A stretch of DNA of 17,500 nucleotides from Chrysomallon squamiferum. Taxonomy: Eukaryota; Mollusca; Gastropoda; Neomphalida; Peltospiridae. The position numbers and the translations under genes were made by a program. Every line of letters begins with the position of its first letter. Positions within the stretch are counted from its first letter, which is position 1. The stretch covers positions 2,480,489 through 2,497,988 of the forward strand of contig CM022668.1 of NCBI GenBank assembly GCA_012295275.1. Reading direction: 5' to 3'. Positions 1 to 8,141 of the stretch are shown here, one piece after another. A model generated the notes under the pieces. That model was given only the letters and a program-made list of their open reading frames with translations. It did no database searches and was not told the DNA's origin.

Positions 1-43
1 TTTATTCCATTTATTTAGTTATTTATTGTATTATAGTATTATT

Positions 44-45
<2 letters not shown>

Positions 46-128
<83 letters not shown>

Positions 129-134
129 TACTAC

Positions 135-173
<39 letters not shown>

Positions 174-190
174 TATTATTATTATTATTT
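46..190. repeat. (ATT)n microsatellite
   Basis: Near-continuous ATT units interrupted by ACT units around 127-135 and 168-170. It is followed by a short (TTG)n run at 203-221. Open frames through it encode only poly-Leu or poly-Tyr and are not genes. Confidence 0.97.
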
Positions 191-310
191 TGTTTCTGTT
201 TCTGTTGTTGTTGTTGTTGTTCTAAAGTGAAAGTACTTTGTGGATTTTTGACATAACGGTTATATTGAAAACATGAGGTTTTAAAATTATATCAGTATTA
301 GATGGATATA

Positions 311-339
311 GTTATTTATTTACTTACTTACTTACTAAT

Positions 340-378
<39 letters not shown>

Positions 379-436
379 TTTTATTTGTTTATTTATTTAT
401 TTGTTTGTTTGTTTCTCTTTGTTTTTTTGTTTATTG
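311..436. repeat. (TTAC)n/(TTTA)n/(TTTG)n compound microsatellite
   Basis: Four TTAC units near 322-336 pass into a long TTTA tract to about 400, then TTTG units to about 413 and a T-rich tail. The units differ by single substitutions, which suggests one decayed tetranucleotide array. Confidence 0.95.
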
Positions 437-848
437 AACGAAATTACTGGAATGCTTCAAAGAGTGAAAAAGAAAAAATATTAAAAACTGAAAAATAAAA
501 AAATAAAAATAAAATTCTGTTATCGTTAACAAACACACCACTCCATCTGTACCACACTTTATTTTTTCTTTGTGAACAGAACGCAGGTAAAAATACCTGG
601 AATAATCATTTTCTCAGATTAAAACTTGGGGTTAGTAACCCTTCGGTAAGGTAGTGCTTTTGGGAAAAGAAAAAACAGAATAAAAAAATAATTAAAATAA
701 AATAACATTTAGAAGATAAATCTAGAAAGCAAAAATAGAAACAGAGAAAAAGAAAATGAAAAGCGAAGAAAAAAATAGCTTGCTAAAACGTGAAGTTATA
801 TTTTTACTTTTATTTTTCTAAACATGAAACGATCATGATTGTCCAGTC
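437..848. other. AT-rich sequence without a gene
   Basis: I see no coding signal. The stretch is A-rich on the plus strand (AAAAT and GAAAA runs around 475-520 and 660-780). Its one structured element is a CAGGTA/TACCTG inverted repeat at 584-599, listed separately. A second small palindrome, GGTTAGTAACC, lies near 630. Confidence 0.7.
584..599. promoter_or_regulatory. CAGGTA-AAAA-TACCTG inverted repeat
   Basis: Two 6-base arms, CAGGTA (584-589) and TACCTG (594-599), are perfect reverse complements around AAAA. CAGGTR is the core E-box bound by ZEB and Snail zinc-finger proteins (known family property), so this is a possible paired site. The same core recurs six times at 13293-13393. Function is inferred only. 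Confidence 0.3.
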
Positions 849-849
849 T

Positions 850-871
850 GGATGGATGGATGGATGGATGG
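850..871. repeat. (GGAT)n short microsatellite
   Basis: About five GGAT units in a row. The same unit appears in a more degenerate tract at 9776-9860. Confidence 0.9.
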
Positions 872-939
872 CAGGATTGAATAAAGGATAGAGAGAATAG
901 TGAAAAGACGAACACAGAGTCAGAGTGAGTAAAAGAGAA

Positions 940-943
<4 letters not shown>

Positions 944-1034
<91 letters not shown>

Positions 1035-1039
1035 AGAGA
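944..1039. repeat. (GA)n microsatellite
   Basis: About 96 bases of almost pure GA with one AA interruption near 1030. It is a homopurine/homopyrimidine mirror repeat able to form triplex (H-)DNA. Open frames through it give Ser-Leu or Glu-Arg dipeptides only. Confidence 0.97.
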
Positions 1040-1315
1040 CATAACTTGTTTATTGAACACATCTCCACTTAAACTGTTGTATGGCAAACATCCAGAAGTT
1101 TCGCAGTAGGCAGTTACTATGACAACACACTGCCTTACCCGGAAATGCTCTCTACATTTTTGTTTTCTCTCGTAGATCAATTGATCGATTTACGAGTATT
1201 TTACATTTTACACTTCACACCTCCACACGTCTAATCCTCTTAGAGTTAATGACGTTGTCGTTTTTCTTTACAACACAATCTGCCTTTTTATTCCGTTCTA
1301 ACGCGCCCCGCTCAA
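1040..1315. other. unique sequence, no gene seen
   Basis: Unique sequence with moderate CpG (for example CGCGCCCCG near 1302). It contains a 12-base perfect palindrome, GATCAATTGATC, at 1175-1186. I find no exon-like frame. Confidence 0.6.
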
Positions 1316-1341
1316 TCTCTCTCTCTCTCTCTCTTTCTCTC
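1316..1341. repeat. (CT)n short microsatellite
   Basis: Around 26 bases of CT units, interrupted by TTT and CG. Confidence 0.9.
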
Positions 1342-1682
1342 GCTCCTTCTTCGCTCTATGATCTCTATAAAAAGCTAAAAACTATTTATTTTTGGTGTAT
1401 CCAATTTCCGACCTTGTTTTTGTAACAGAAAAGCGGTAGAATATTTTTTTGCAAAAACCCTGTCGAGTTGGTTATACTTTTGGCTTGCATCTGTAACGTC
1501 TGTTTGCAGAAAGGTCCAGGTTTTCTCTTCTCGTGAAAGCAGATATAAAACTTTTTGCACGGGTTAACGTGTTTTTCACTCGCGTTAGGTTATGATGACA
1601 TCTGTTGATAATATGCTAAGTTGTTTTCCATTGTTTTTATTGTAATGATTAACAATACCGATGTTGTCGTTATTGTTGTCAC
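1342..1682. other. unique sequence, no gene supported
   Basis: The minus strand carries a 61-codon open frame at 1375-1560, but it has no recognisable domain, and an AATAAA lies inside it on that strand. I do not call it coding. A TTG-rich patch lies around 1660-1680. Confidence 0.5.
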
Positions 1683-1702
1683 AAAAAAAAAAAAAAAAAA
1701 AA
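1683..1702. repeat. poly(A) run, 20 bases
   Basis: Uninterrupted run of A. No retroposon body is recognisable upstream, so it is treated as a homopolymer rather than a tail. Confidence 0.95.
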
Positions 1703-1836
1703 GAAGATCGATTTCATAGCATTTGCGGATGGTTCTTGAATTACTGGTAATGAATATGTTGATCTTTTTTATTCCTTCTTCTACATTTGTTTTTCGTTCA
1801 ATCATCTTCATTTATATTTTTACATACATTATTTTT

Positions 1837-1841
1837 ATTAC

Positions 1842-1911
<70 letters not shown>

Positions 1912-2070
1912 GTGTATTGTTGTTGTTGCTGCTGCTGTTGTTCATGTTATTATCACCATTATCACCTCATGATCATTATCATTATTATCTTCATCATCAT
2001 TATCATCATCATAATCATCATCATCGCCACCATTATCATCATCATAATCCATCACATCATCATTTACAGA
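1837..2070. repeat. compound ATT / TTG-CTG / ATC trinucleotide repeat
   Basis: ATT units (1842-1911) change into TTG and CTG units (1918-1941), then into imperfect ATC/ATT units to about 2064. Successive blocks differ by one base per unit, which suggests expansion from point-mutated units of one array. Frames encode poly-Ile, poly-Leu or His-rich products and are not genes. Confidence 0.95.
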
Positions 2071-2168
2071 TAATTAAAAAGAGGGAAAGATGTGTTAATT
2101 GCACAAAATCATACACCTGAAAGACAACGTTTTACATAAAGAACGCAGATGAAAAACTCAGTAAGTTA

Positions 2169-2206
2169 TGACGTCACAAAAACAAACCCACACGTAATAT
2201 ACGTCA
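2169..2206. promoter_or_regulatory. CRE palindrome plus CRE half-site
   Basis: TGACGTCA at 2169-2176 is the perfect CREB/ATF palindrome (known family consensus). A half-site, ACGTCA, follows at 2201-2206 about 30 bases away, roughly three helical turns. There is no coding exon close by. Identical full palindromes occur at 8330-8337 and 16036-16043. Confidence 0.4.
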
Positions 2207-2307
2207 CAGATGGCTCATAAAATATCTCGTTTTACATCACTGATCGTTGGATAACAGTTTTATTTTAAACGTCTGAACAAAAAAAATAATAATAAGAAAA
2301 AAAACAC

Positions 2308-2343
2308 AAAAAAAAAAAAAAAAAAAAAAGAATGAATGAATGG
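2308..2343. repeat. poly(A) run and (GAAT)3
   Basis: About 22 A residues followed by three GAAT units and a partial fourth. Confidence 0.9.
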
Positions 2344-2571
2344 GTTTTGAAATGTGAGTTCTTACCGCACGCTGGTCTGTATACAAGTAAATTACTGATC
2401 TGGAAAACGACGGTTTGCGCTCATTAGTCACACGTGCACGCAGTCACACAGGAAGGCAGCTAGGTTGAAAATTGGGCTACGCAACATATGTTTAATTGGA
2501 CTGTTCCAGAGCAATGCAATTTGATGCGGTGTTTAGTTAGTTCCTAACTAAAGCCTGTTTTGATCGTCAAT

Positions 2572-2573
<2 letters not shown>

Positions 2574-2612
<39 letters not shown>
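2574..2612. repeat. (GT)n microsatellite
   Basis: 39 bases of pure alternating TG, potentially Z-DNA-forming. Similar pure tracts lie at 7396-7428, 12328-12384 and 13851-13898. Confidence 0.97.
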
Positions 2613-2613
<1 letters not shown>

Positions 2614-2955
2614 TAATTATGAATATATAAGTATTTGTATATATATTAGTTTATATACTGAGGTTCTGTAATATAAATATATCTCAACTTTGTTTATATC
2701 TTTAAAAAATTTACTGTACAGTATCTTGTACATGGCACACATTTATATAGCAAAATGATGATTTTGATGATACTAATAAAAAATATGTGTTAACCAGAGT
2801 ATATATCTTGTTTAAATATTGTTTTGAGTAGTATATGTCATGCTGAATTTTTGAATAAACAGAATCTGCTGTTTAAATTGTATCGTTGTGTGCAACATGA
2901 TCGTCACTGAACTTTGTGGTTTTAATCTGTATCGCTATTGGGAGGTTACCAAAAA
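2613..2955. other. AT-rich sequence, nothing identified
   Basis: AT-rich unique sequence with several ATATAT patches. No open frame, RNA gene or repeat family recognised. Confidence 0.6.
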
Positions 2956-3310
2956 TTATCGATAATCGGAATTACTAAAACCAGTTTATTATATTCTTCC
3001 GTTATTTTGTTATGTTATTAACGAAAGTACTGGACTATCGGAATTGTGGAAATTATTTAATTATATTTATATCCGCTCAGCAACTGTATTATTATTGAAA
3101 ATAATCGATTATCGACGAAGCGAAAATTATTTTATTCATCTGATCTGTAATTATATTATTACTATCACAAATATTGATTATCGGAATTAGAAAAATTGTT
3201 TAATGATATTCATCCGCTGTCCTATTAAATTATTATCCCAAAGAATCGATTATCGGAATTGGGAAGATTATTATACTCAGTCGATCTAATATTGGGTAAT
3301 TATCGAAAAT
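2956..3310. repeat. degenerate ~72-bp tandem repeat (minisatellite)
   Basis: The marker ATCGGA (or ATCGAC/ATCGAA) recurs at 2965, 3037, 3111, 3180, 3252 and 3302, with spacings of 72, 74, 69, 72 and 50 bases. Around each marker is a conserved core like ATCGATTATCGGAATT (best at 3173-3188 and 3245-3260). CATCCGCT-type and TATTATTAT segments sit mid-unit. About five diverged copies remain. I cannot assign it to a known family. Confidence 0.8.
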
Positions 3311-3516
3311 ATATTTCAAAGAATAAGCGATTTTTTATTTTTTATTTTAACACTGATATTTTGGAGATGAAAAATTGAAAACGTAATAGAAACTATAAGC
3401 AGCTGAAATAATTTAAAAAAATAAAAAAGCAAAACAAAACAAAAAAATACTTGACATATTTGAAGTGAAAAATAAGAAGAAAAACAACAACGAGAAGATC
3501 ACCAAGAAGAAGAACA
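3311..3516. other. A-rich sequence, no gene
   Basis: TTTTTATTTTTTATTTT at about 3331-3347 and A-rich sequence after 3410 lead into the AAT field. No coding signal. Confidence 0.6.
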
Positions 3517-3825
3517 ACAGTAACAATAATATAATATAATAATAATAAAATAATAATAAAAAAATAAAAAATAAAATAAAAATAATAATAATAAAATAAT
3601 AATAAAATAATAATAATAATAATAATAAATAATAATAATAAAATAATAATAAAATAATAATAATAATAATAAAATAATAATAAAATAATAACAATAATAT
3701 AATAATAATAAAATAATAATAATATAATAATAATAATAATAATGTAATTATAGTAATAAATATAATAACATTAATAACAACAACAAAAACAACAAATAAA
3801 TAAATTAATAAATAAATAAATAAGA
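3517..3825. repeat. AAT/AAAT/AAC simple-repeat field
   Basis: Roughly 300 bases of imperfect AAT units with AAAAT and AAC interruptions, ending in AAATA units near 3790-3822. The minus-strand frame through it encodes only Ile/Leu/Tyr/Phe runs. Confidence 0.95.
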
Positions 3826-4188
3826 TATCTCATTTTCACTAATCAAGAATTTTGTAATTCATTTTTACATAACATTATTTTTTTCCATAAGAAATGCACT
3901 AACAAAATAAAAAAAAGTAAAAAAAGAAGAATTATAACACAAATAACACAAATAACAAGTAGAAAACGGCGTTAAAAGCTGCACAGTAAATCTACTACAA
4001 GTACTACTACTACGTCAATCGCTGACTACGTCTGATTTAAACACTGTATCGTTTGTAGACTAACTGTAAACAAGAAGATTTTCCACAAAACGAGAAAACG
4101 GAAGCCATTAACAGCGTAAAGCCCGCCATTTTATCACGAGACGAGCAGACGATTACTTAGTCAGAGAACGATCTTTTGAAGAGAGAGG
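3826..4188 (+). promoter_or_regulatory. candidate upstream region of the 4370 exon
   Basis: CpG-containing sequence from about 3965 to 4150 stands out from AT-rich surroundings. It has tandem CTACGTC motifs near 4010-4035, a YY1-type site on the minus strand (CCGCCATTTT, 4124-4133) and a forkhead-type TGTAAACAAGA at 4065-4075. That 11-mer is repeated exactly at 4220-4230. It lies ~200 bases upstream of the only credible exon, so it could be its promoter or 5' untranslated exon. No TATA box is evident. Function is inferred. Confidence 0.3.
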
Positions 4189-4208
4189 AAAAAAAAAAAA
4201 AAAAAAAA
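4189..4208. repeat. poly(A) run, 20 bases
   Basis: Uninterrupted A run following GAGAGAGG. No retroposon body is visible. Confidence 0.9.
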
Positions 4209-4325
4209 CGTAGTAAACTTGTAAACAAGACATTAACTAGTATCCTGACTAAAACTCAATCTACTTACCATCTCAACTGAGCTTCCCAACTCAAGTCTTT
4301 TCTTTTGAAAAAATAAAAAATAAAA

Positions 4326-4347
4326 ATAATAATAATAATAATAATAA
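4326..4347. repeat. (AAT)n short microsatellite
   Basis: Seven AAT units within an A-rich stretch just upstream of the exon acceptor at 4365-4366. Confidence 0.9.
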
Positions 4348-4369
4348 AAATTTCCTGAACTTTCAGAAT

Positions 4370-4595
4370 ATGGCGGAATTTTCCGTTTTCCTAAATTGCG
4401 ATAGCAGAAGTGAAGTTAAGAAGCGAATACTGCTGTCTGTACGAAATATCAAAAACAATGCTGCATCGCAAAACATGCTGAGCGATTTGAACGAGAATAT
4501 ACGTTACATTACAGCACGGTCTCTGGCCGTATGTTGTCTGTTTTCCCAAAACGCAACCCGCAATCTACTCAGCAACGAAAGCTTTTTAAAACATG
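4370..4595 (+). CDS. candidate coding exon 1 of an armadillo-like helical protein (partial gene)
   Basis: Best coding signal in the window. The ATG at 4370 has a good start context (A at -3, G at +4) and sits four bases after a splice-acceptor-like CTTTCAG (4360-4366). It stays open for 75 codons until a donor-like G|GTTTGT at 4595-4596. In the genomic frame a stop follows at 4607. Composition differs from the surroundings: mixed residues, varied third positions and CpG-containing codons. The peptide has alternating charged/polar and hydrophobic stretches typical of paired helices; residues ~47-70 contain TARSLAVCCLFSQNA, a typical armadillo/HEAT-type helix. The closest remembered family is the N-terminal repeat region of the meiotic telomere protein TERB1, but this rests on memory and a weak pattern, so no symbol is given. 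A short orphan exon of another ARM/HEAT protein is equally possible. ATGGCGG at the start also fits a YY1 element. Confidence 0.5.
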
Positions 4596-4943
4596 GTTTG
4601 TTCATTTGAATAATTAATAGGGTTTAGGATCGTATATTCGCCAAATTACGCTGACAAACAAACAAACAAACAAATAAATAAATAAATAAATAAAAAAATG
4701 ATAAATACCCTCTCTGCTGAAGTTTTTCGACTTCATAATTAAGAATAAAAATAAAACAGTCAAAGATTCATTTTTCAAATATCAAGATTTTGCTTCCCAA
4801 AGATAAATCTTTGAAAAAAAAACAACAACACAAAAATGAAAATCAAAAAATGAAAAAAAACCCACCTACCATTAAATCTAAAGTGTAATTATAAAAGTGT
4901 TACTTGGATTAAAGTGAAATACAAAAACATTTCAGGATGGAAG
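4596..4943 (+). other. candidate intron with two competing 3' splice sites
   Basis: It starts GTTTGT at 4596 and could end at AG 4934-4935 (ACATTTCAG, the stronger site) or at AG 4942-4943, eight bases on. Joining exon 1 to base 4936 gives a stop after five codons. Joining to 4944 restores GAT (Asp) across the junction and continues the open frame. The interior is AT-rich, with a (CAAA)n/(TAAA)n tract at 4653-4698 and A runs near 4816-4860. The donor is weak at +3 and +4. Model inferred from phase and consensus only. Confidence 0.4.
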
Positions 4944-5079
4944 ATTTATTAGTGAAGATTATGTTAGGACAAAGAACTGAGGATTATTCTCTACTAATGA
5001 CAATCATGATAAATATTTTAATTATGAACATCTGGGAAAACGGAAACACTCTGTTTATCAGGAATCTTTTCAGTTTAAG
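4944..5079 (+). CDS. candidate coding exon 2 of the armadillo-like protein (partial gene)
   Basis: Continues exon 1 in frame if AG 4942-4943 is the acceptor. It encodes 45 residues beginning LLVKIMLGQ and running through a long hydrophobic helix (LLMTIMINILIMNI) to NGNTLFIRN. That order, a helix followed by an Asn/Gly turn and a second short helix, is what an armadillo repeat looks like. The exon ends at AAG|GTTTAA (GT at 5080-5081), leaving two bases of a codon (phase 2). A frame extending from an ATG at 4937 is longer, but an internal exon is more likely than a separate short protein. The composition is Ile/Met-rich in AT-rich DNA, so chance openness cannot be excluded. No exon 3 with matching phase was found downstream. 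Confidence 0.4.
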
Positions 5080-5439
5080 GTTTAATTATATCAGTTATTC
5101 AAGGATGTGTTTTCAGTGTTGTGTTATAATTAACTGTTTTGTCTTGTGTACTAACAAGAGTTCTACATCAACAAACAAGCATTCTTATCTAAGTATAGCG
5201 ACAAGATCATTATTTGCATGTACTGCATACAGTTGTTGTTATACGAGGTGAACACGTCATCTGAACAGAGTCAGCATTGCCAACTACGACAACTGCCAAA
5301 CATACCAGCATATTCATAACATGAGTGTGAAAAACAAAATCCTACGTATTCAGCGTCATGTGTCACATGATCACTTATCCTTGTTGGACTCTCTGGGTTA
5401 TTTTCCCATTCCAGACTTCCTCGTTACCTACATACTTAA
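5080..5439. other. unique sequence, probable intron or intergenic
   Basis: The frame from exon 2 stays open to 5251 but becomes Cys/Ser-rich with no family features, so I treat it as read-through. A good acceptor-like polypyrimidine-AG lies at about 5401-5415 (TTTTCCCATTCCAG). In the phase required by exon 2 it reaches a stop after seven codons, so it is not accepted as exon 3. Confidence 0.45.
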
Positions 5440-5690
5440 GAATGCAACATAAACTTTTTCCGTTCCAAAACGAACTCTTCCTGTGTCTGTTTATTAAAAC
5501 TATAAAGTTTGTTCCGTTCTAATAAGAACTCTCTCTTTATTATTTTATAAGAACGACTATTTAATATATTCCACGCTTTGAAGACATTCTTGTTTACAAA
5601 CTGCGTAAGTTTGTTTTCCCTTCTGACAAGAACTCTTTTTTTCAACCTACTTAGTGTCTGTTCATGGAAACATGCTTTAAGAAATTAATC
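5440..5690. repeat. degenerate ~53-bp tandem repeat
   Basis: GAACTCT recurs at 5472, 5526 and 5630, spaced 54 and 104 (about 2 x 52) bases. A degenerate copy lies at the intermediate position near 5578. Units share TTTGTT-CC-TTCT-A-AAGAACTCT and TGTCTGTT segments. The minus-strand open frame at 5436-5645 (69 codons) is internally repetitive with this period (motifs like EFLLERNKL and EFVLERKKF). It is most simply a translation of the repeat, not a gene. Confidence 0.7.
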
Positions 5691-5810
5691 TTGCAGTAAC
5701 AAAAAGAGAGAACCGCGAAGTGCAAACAGAACATTTATAATTTAATGTCACCAGTGCGCTATGGTGTTTGATTGACAGTACAATAAAACATAAGAATTTT
5801 TGAATCATTT

Positions 5811-6207
<397 letters not shown>

Positions 6208-6431
6208 CTATTTAATTATTAATCACTGTGGTACATATAAAAAGAAATTCAGCTTAAGATTAATTTTTTATATTTTCATACGAACATTAATATTTTACTG
6301 TCATGAAAATTTTAGAGCTATTACTTTGGGTTTTTTTGTTTTTTTTATTTTTTGTTGTTGTTGTTTTTAATAGCCTCTCCACAACATTTTACACTAAATT
6401 CAGAAATGTTTTATTAAATGTTTGCATTAAA
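6208..6431. other. AT-rich sequence, nothing identified
   Basis: AT-rich, with a T/TTG-rich patch at 6330-6368. No gene signal. Confidence 0.6.
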
Positions 6432-6628
6432 ATAGTAGTAGTAGTAGTAGTAGCAGTAGTAGCAGTAGTAGTAGTAATATAACAATAACAATAACAATAA
6501 TAATAATAATAATAAAATAATAATAATAATAATAATAATAACAATAACAATAATAATAACAAAAATAATATTAATAATAATAACAACAATAATAATAATA
6601 ACAATAATAATAATAATAATGAAGAAGA
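6432..6628. repeat. (AGT)n then (AAT)n/(AAC)n then (GAA)n trinucleotide field
   Basis: AGT/AGC units at 6434-6476, then AAT with AAC and AAAT interruptions to 6620, then GAAGAAGAA. Minus-strand frames encode poly-Leu/Ile/Tyr only. Confidence 0.95.
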
Positions 6629-6810
6629 AAAAAGGAAGAGAAAAACAGAAAATAAAAGAGGAAAGAAGACGAAAGTGAAAATCGATATTCTCAGTTCTGA
6701 GTAAAACTAAACCGCCTACATGTTGAGTTTCGCCAGTGTAAGTAATCTGTTTGTAAAGATTTCTTTTAGACCAGTGGTACATTCATTTAGCCCGCAATAC
6801 AGTCTAGAGC
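6629..6810. other. short unique sequence
   Basis: Purine-rich to about 6680, then unique sequence without an exon-like frame. Confidence 0.5.
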
Positions 6811-7029
6811 AGTCTGGAGAAAAAAATATTATCTAGATGACCAATTATTGATTCAAAATACAAACACTGAATCTACACCAGCTTGAAGAAAAAAAGTATA
6901 TTCTAGATGACCAATTATTGATTCAAAACAAATGTAGTGAATCAACACCAGTTTGAAGAAAAATATTTTCTATATGACTAGTTATTAATTCAAAAGAAAT
7001 TCACGGAAATCTATATCAGATGGAAGACA
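6811..7029. repeat. 70-bp tandem repeat, three copies plus a partial
   Basis: Unit 1 is 6811-6880, unit 2 is 6881-6950, unit 3 about 6951-7020, and a fourth starts TGGAAGAC at 7021. Units 1 and 2 share CTAGATGACCAATTATTG followed by ATTCAAAA, and CACCAG at the boundary. Unit 3 is more diverged (CTATATGACTAGTTATTAAT). The array ends in an 18-base poly(T). This is a minisatellite or transposon-internal repeat of unknown family. Confidence 0.9.
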
Positions 7030-7047
7030 TTTTTTTTTTTTTTTTTT
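7030..7047. repeat. poly(T) run, 18 bases
   Basis: Uninterrupted T directly after the 70-bp repeat. On the minus strand it would read as an A-tail followed by the inverted repeat units, so a retroposed copy is possible but unsupported. Confidence 0.9.
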
Positions 7048-7079
7048 ATTCAAAACACAAAAGACGTCAACTGATGTTC

Positions 7080-7270
7080 AAAGAACAAAGATGGCGGCTT
7101 TGTAAAGGGAGATAACCCAATAAGCCGGACCAGTGTCGTGCAGAGATCGCGGGGATATATTGGGCGAGGGGGGGTCAGTTTTACAGTTTAGCGGAAATTA
7201 CGTCTCTCGCGCCTGCGCCAGCGTGAAAACCCTGACACGTCAACGACAACGTCGTCTTTACGCAGAGCTG
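7080..7270 (+). promoter_or_regulatory. CpG-rich promoter-like islet with YY1, CCAAT and NRF1-like motifs
   Basis: GC- and CpG-rich against an AT-rich background. AAGATGGCGGC at 7088-7098 is a near-perfect YY1 element, which in animal promoters usually lies just downstream of the start site. AAAGGGAGATAAC at 7104-7116 is a motif I recall as frequent in mollusc DNA (unverified). CCAAT lies at 7117-7121 and GCGCCTGCGCC (7209-7219) resembles an NRF1 site. The frame from the ATG in the YY1 motif stops after four codons, so no protein starts here. It could drive a noncoding first exon or be an enhancer. A GT tract follows from 7303. Confidence 0.4.
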
Positions 7271-7302
7271 ATTCTGTCTCACTGAAAACAGAAAGAAGAT
7301 TG

Positions 7303-7392
7303 ATTGTGTGTGTGTGTCTGTGCGTGTGTGTGTCTGTGCGTGGATTCTATGGAAAGTCTCAGTTTGATCTGGATGCGAGTGCGCGTGTGTGA

Positions 7393-7433
<41 letters not shown>

Positions 7434-7440
7434 ATGTGTT
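7303..7440. repeat. compound (GT)n microsatellite
   Basis: GT units with TCTG and GCG interruptions at 7305-7345, then pure GT at 7396-7428 and ATGT units to 7440. Confidence 0.93.
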
Positions 7441-7551
7441 TTGATTTCTGTATACGAATATTTATGTGTTATTTTGATTTCTGTAATTTGATGAATATTT
7501 AAAGTGTACAGATTATATTCAAAGGCAGGTGAGAGGAACGGAGTAGAAGAA

Positions 7552-7556
<5 letters not shown>

Positions 7557-7618
<62 letters not shown>
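7557..7618. repeat. (GA)n microsatellite
   Basis: 62 bases of pure GA. The frames are Arg-Glu or Ser-Leu artefacts. Confidence 0.97.
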
Positions 7619-7620
<2 letters not shown>

Positions 7621-8141
7621 AATCGATATATCAGAAGAACAACGTATTTGAAATTCATGAAAAGTCTAATTCTGAGCTGTTGTTAGACAGACACAAAAGA
7701 TTTATTTACAACTCTCACAATCTGCAGCGCCATCTCTCGTCTTGTTACCGCTTCCTTACAAACACACCAACGTAAATAACTTGGAAGGAAAGACACAAAC
7801 AGTCGGACAACAGAACAGAACAGACAGACTTCATGACAGACGACACAAAAGTTTCACAAAGCTGAAACTGAGTCTGAGCGGAAGACACTGACACTAAAGT
7901 CATCTCACATACAGCTGACTGCAGCACTGTGTCCTGGGGCGGGGGAGAGAAAGTTCACCATCTCCCAGACTGGTAATTAACTCAACACTCAACTTATAGC
8001 AGGTTGTATGTGCACACTATGTCTACACAGCTTTGTTTTTTTTTTATTCCAGTACGTTCTTCCACTGCAGACTGAAGTCACCCAGGTCTGGGAGCCTGAC
8101 CCGCAAATCTCGTTACTTTATTTAGAAGATTAATGTCTGCG
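7619..8141. other. unique sequence with CTCF-like and GC-box motifs, no gene supported
   Basis: More balanced composition than its surroundings. AGCGCCATCT at 7726-7735 is the reverse complement of AGATGGCGCT, matching the conserved CTCF core. GGGGCGGGGG at 7936-7945 is an SP/KLF-type GC box. A minus-strand 60-codon frame at 7745-7927 has no recognised domain and is rich in Ser/Cys/Val. Acceptor-like CTTTCCTTCCAAG also lies on that strand near 7781-7793, so an untranslated minus-strand exon is possible but unproven. Confidence 0.4.

Larger units (their letters stand above)
2071..2573. other. unique sequence with CRE sites, no gene
   Basis: No exon-like frame found. It holds a full CRE and a half CRE (2169-2206), a poly(A) run (2308-2329) followed by three GAAT units, and ordinary AT-rich sequence. 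Confidence 0.6.

Noticed and set aside
26-256. Poly-Leu and poly-Tyr open frames
   Set aside because: They are translations of the ATT microsatellite; three-base repeats without stops stay open in any species.
1375-1560. 61-codon minus-strand frame
   Set aside because: No domain, no splice signals of quality, and an internal AATAAA; length expected by chance.
5401-5510. Possible exon 3 after the acceptor TTTTCCCATTCCAG near 5415
   Set aside because: In the phase required by exon 2 it stops after seven codons, and the segment overlaps the ~53-bp tandem repeat.
7745-7927. 60-codon minus-strand frame rich in Ser/Val/Cys
   Set aside because: Looks like translated noncoding sequence. An untranslated exon on that strand remains possible but unsupported.
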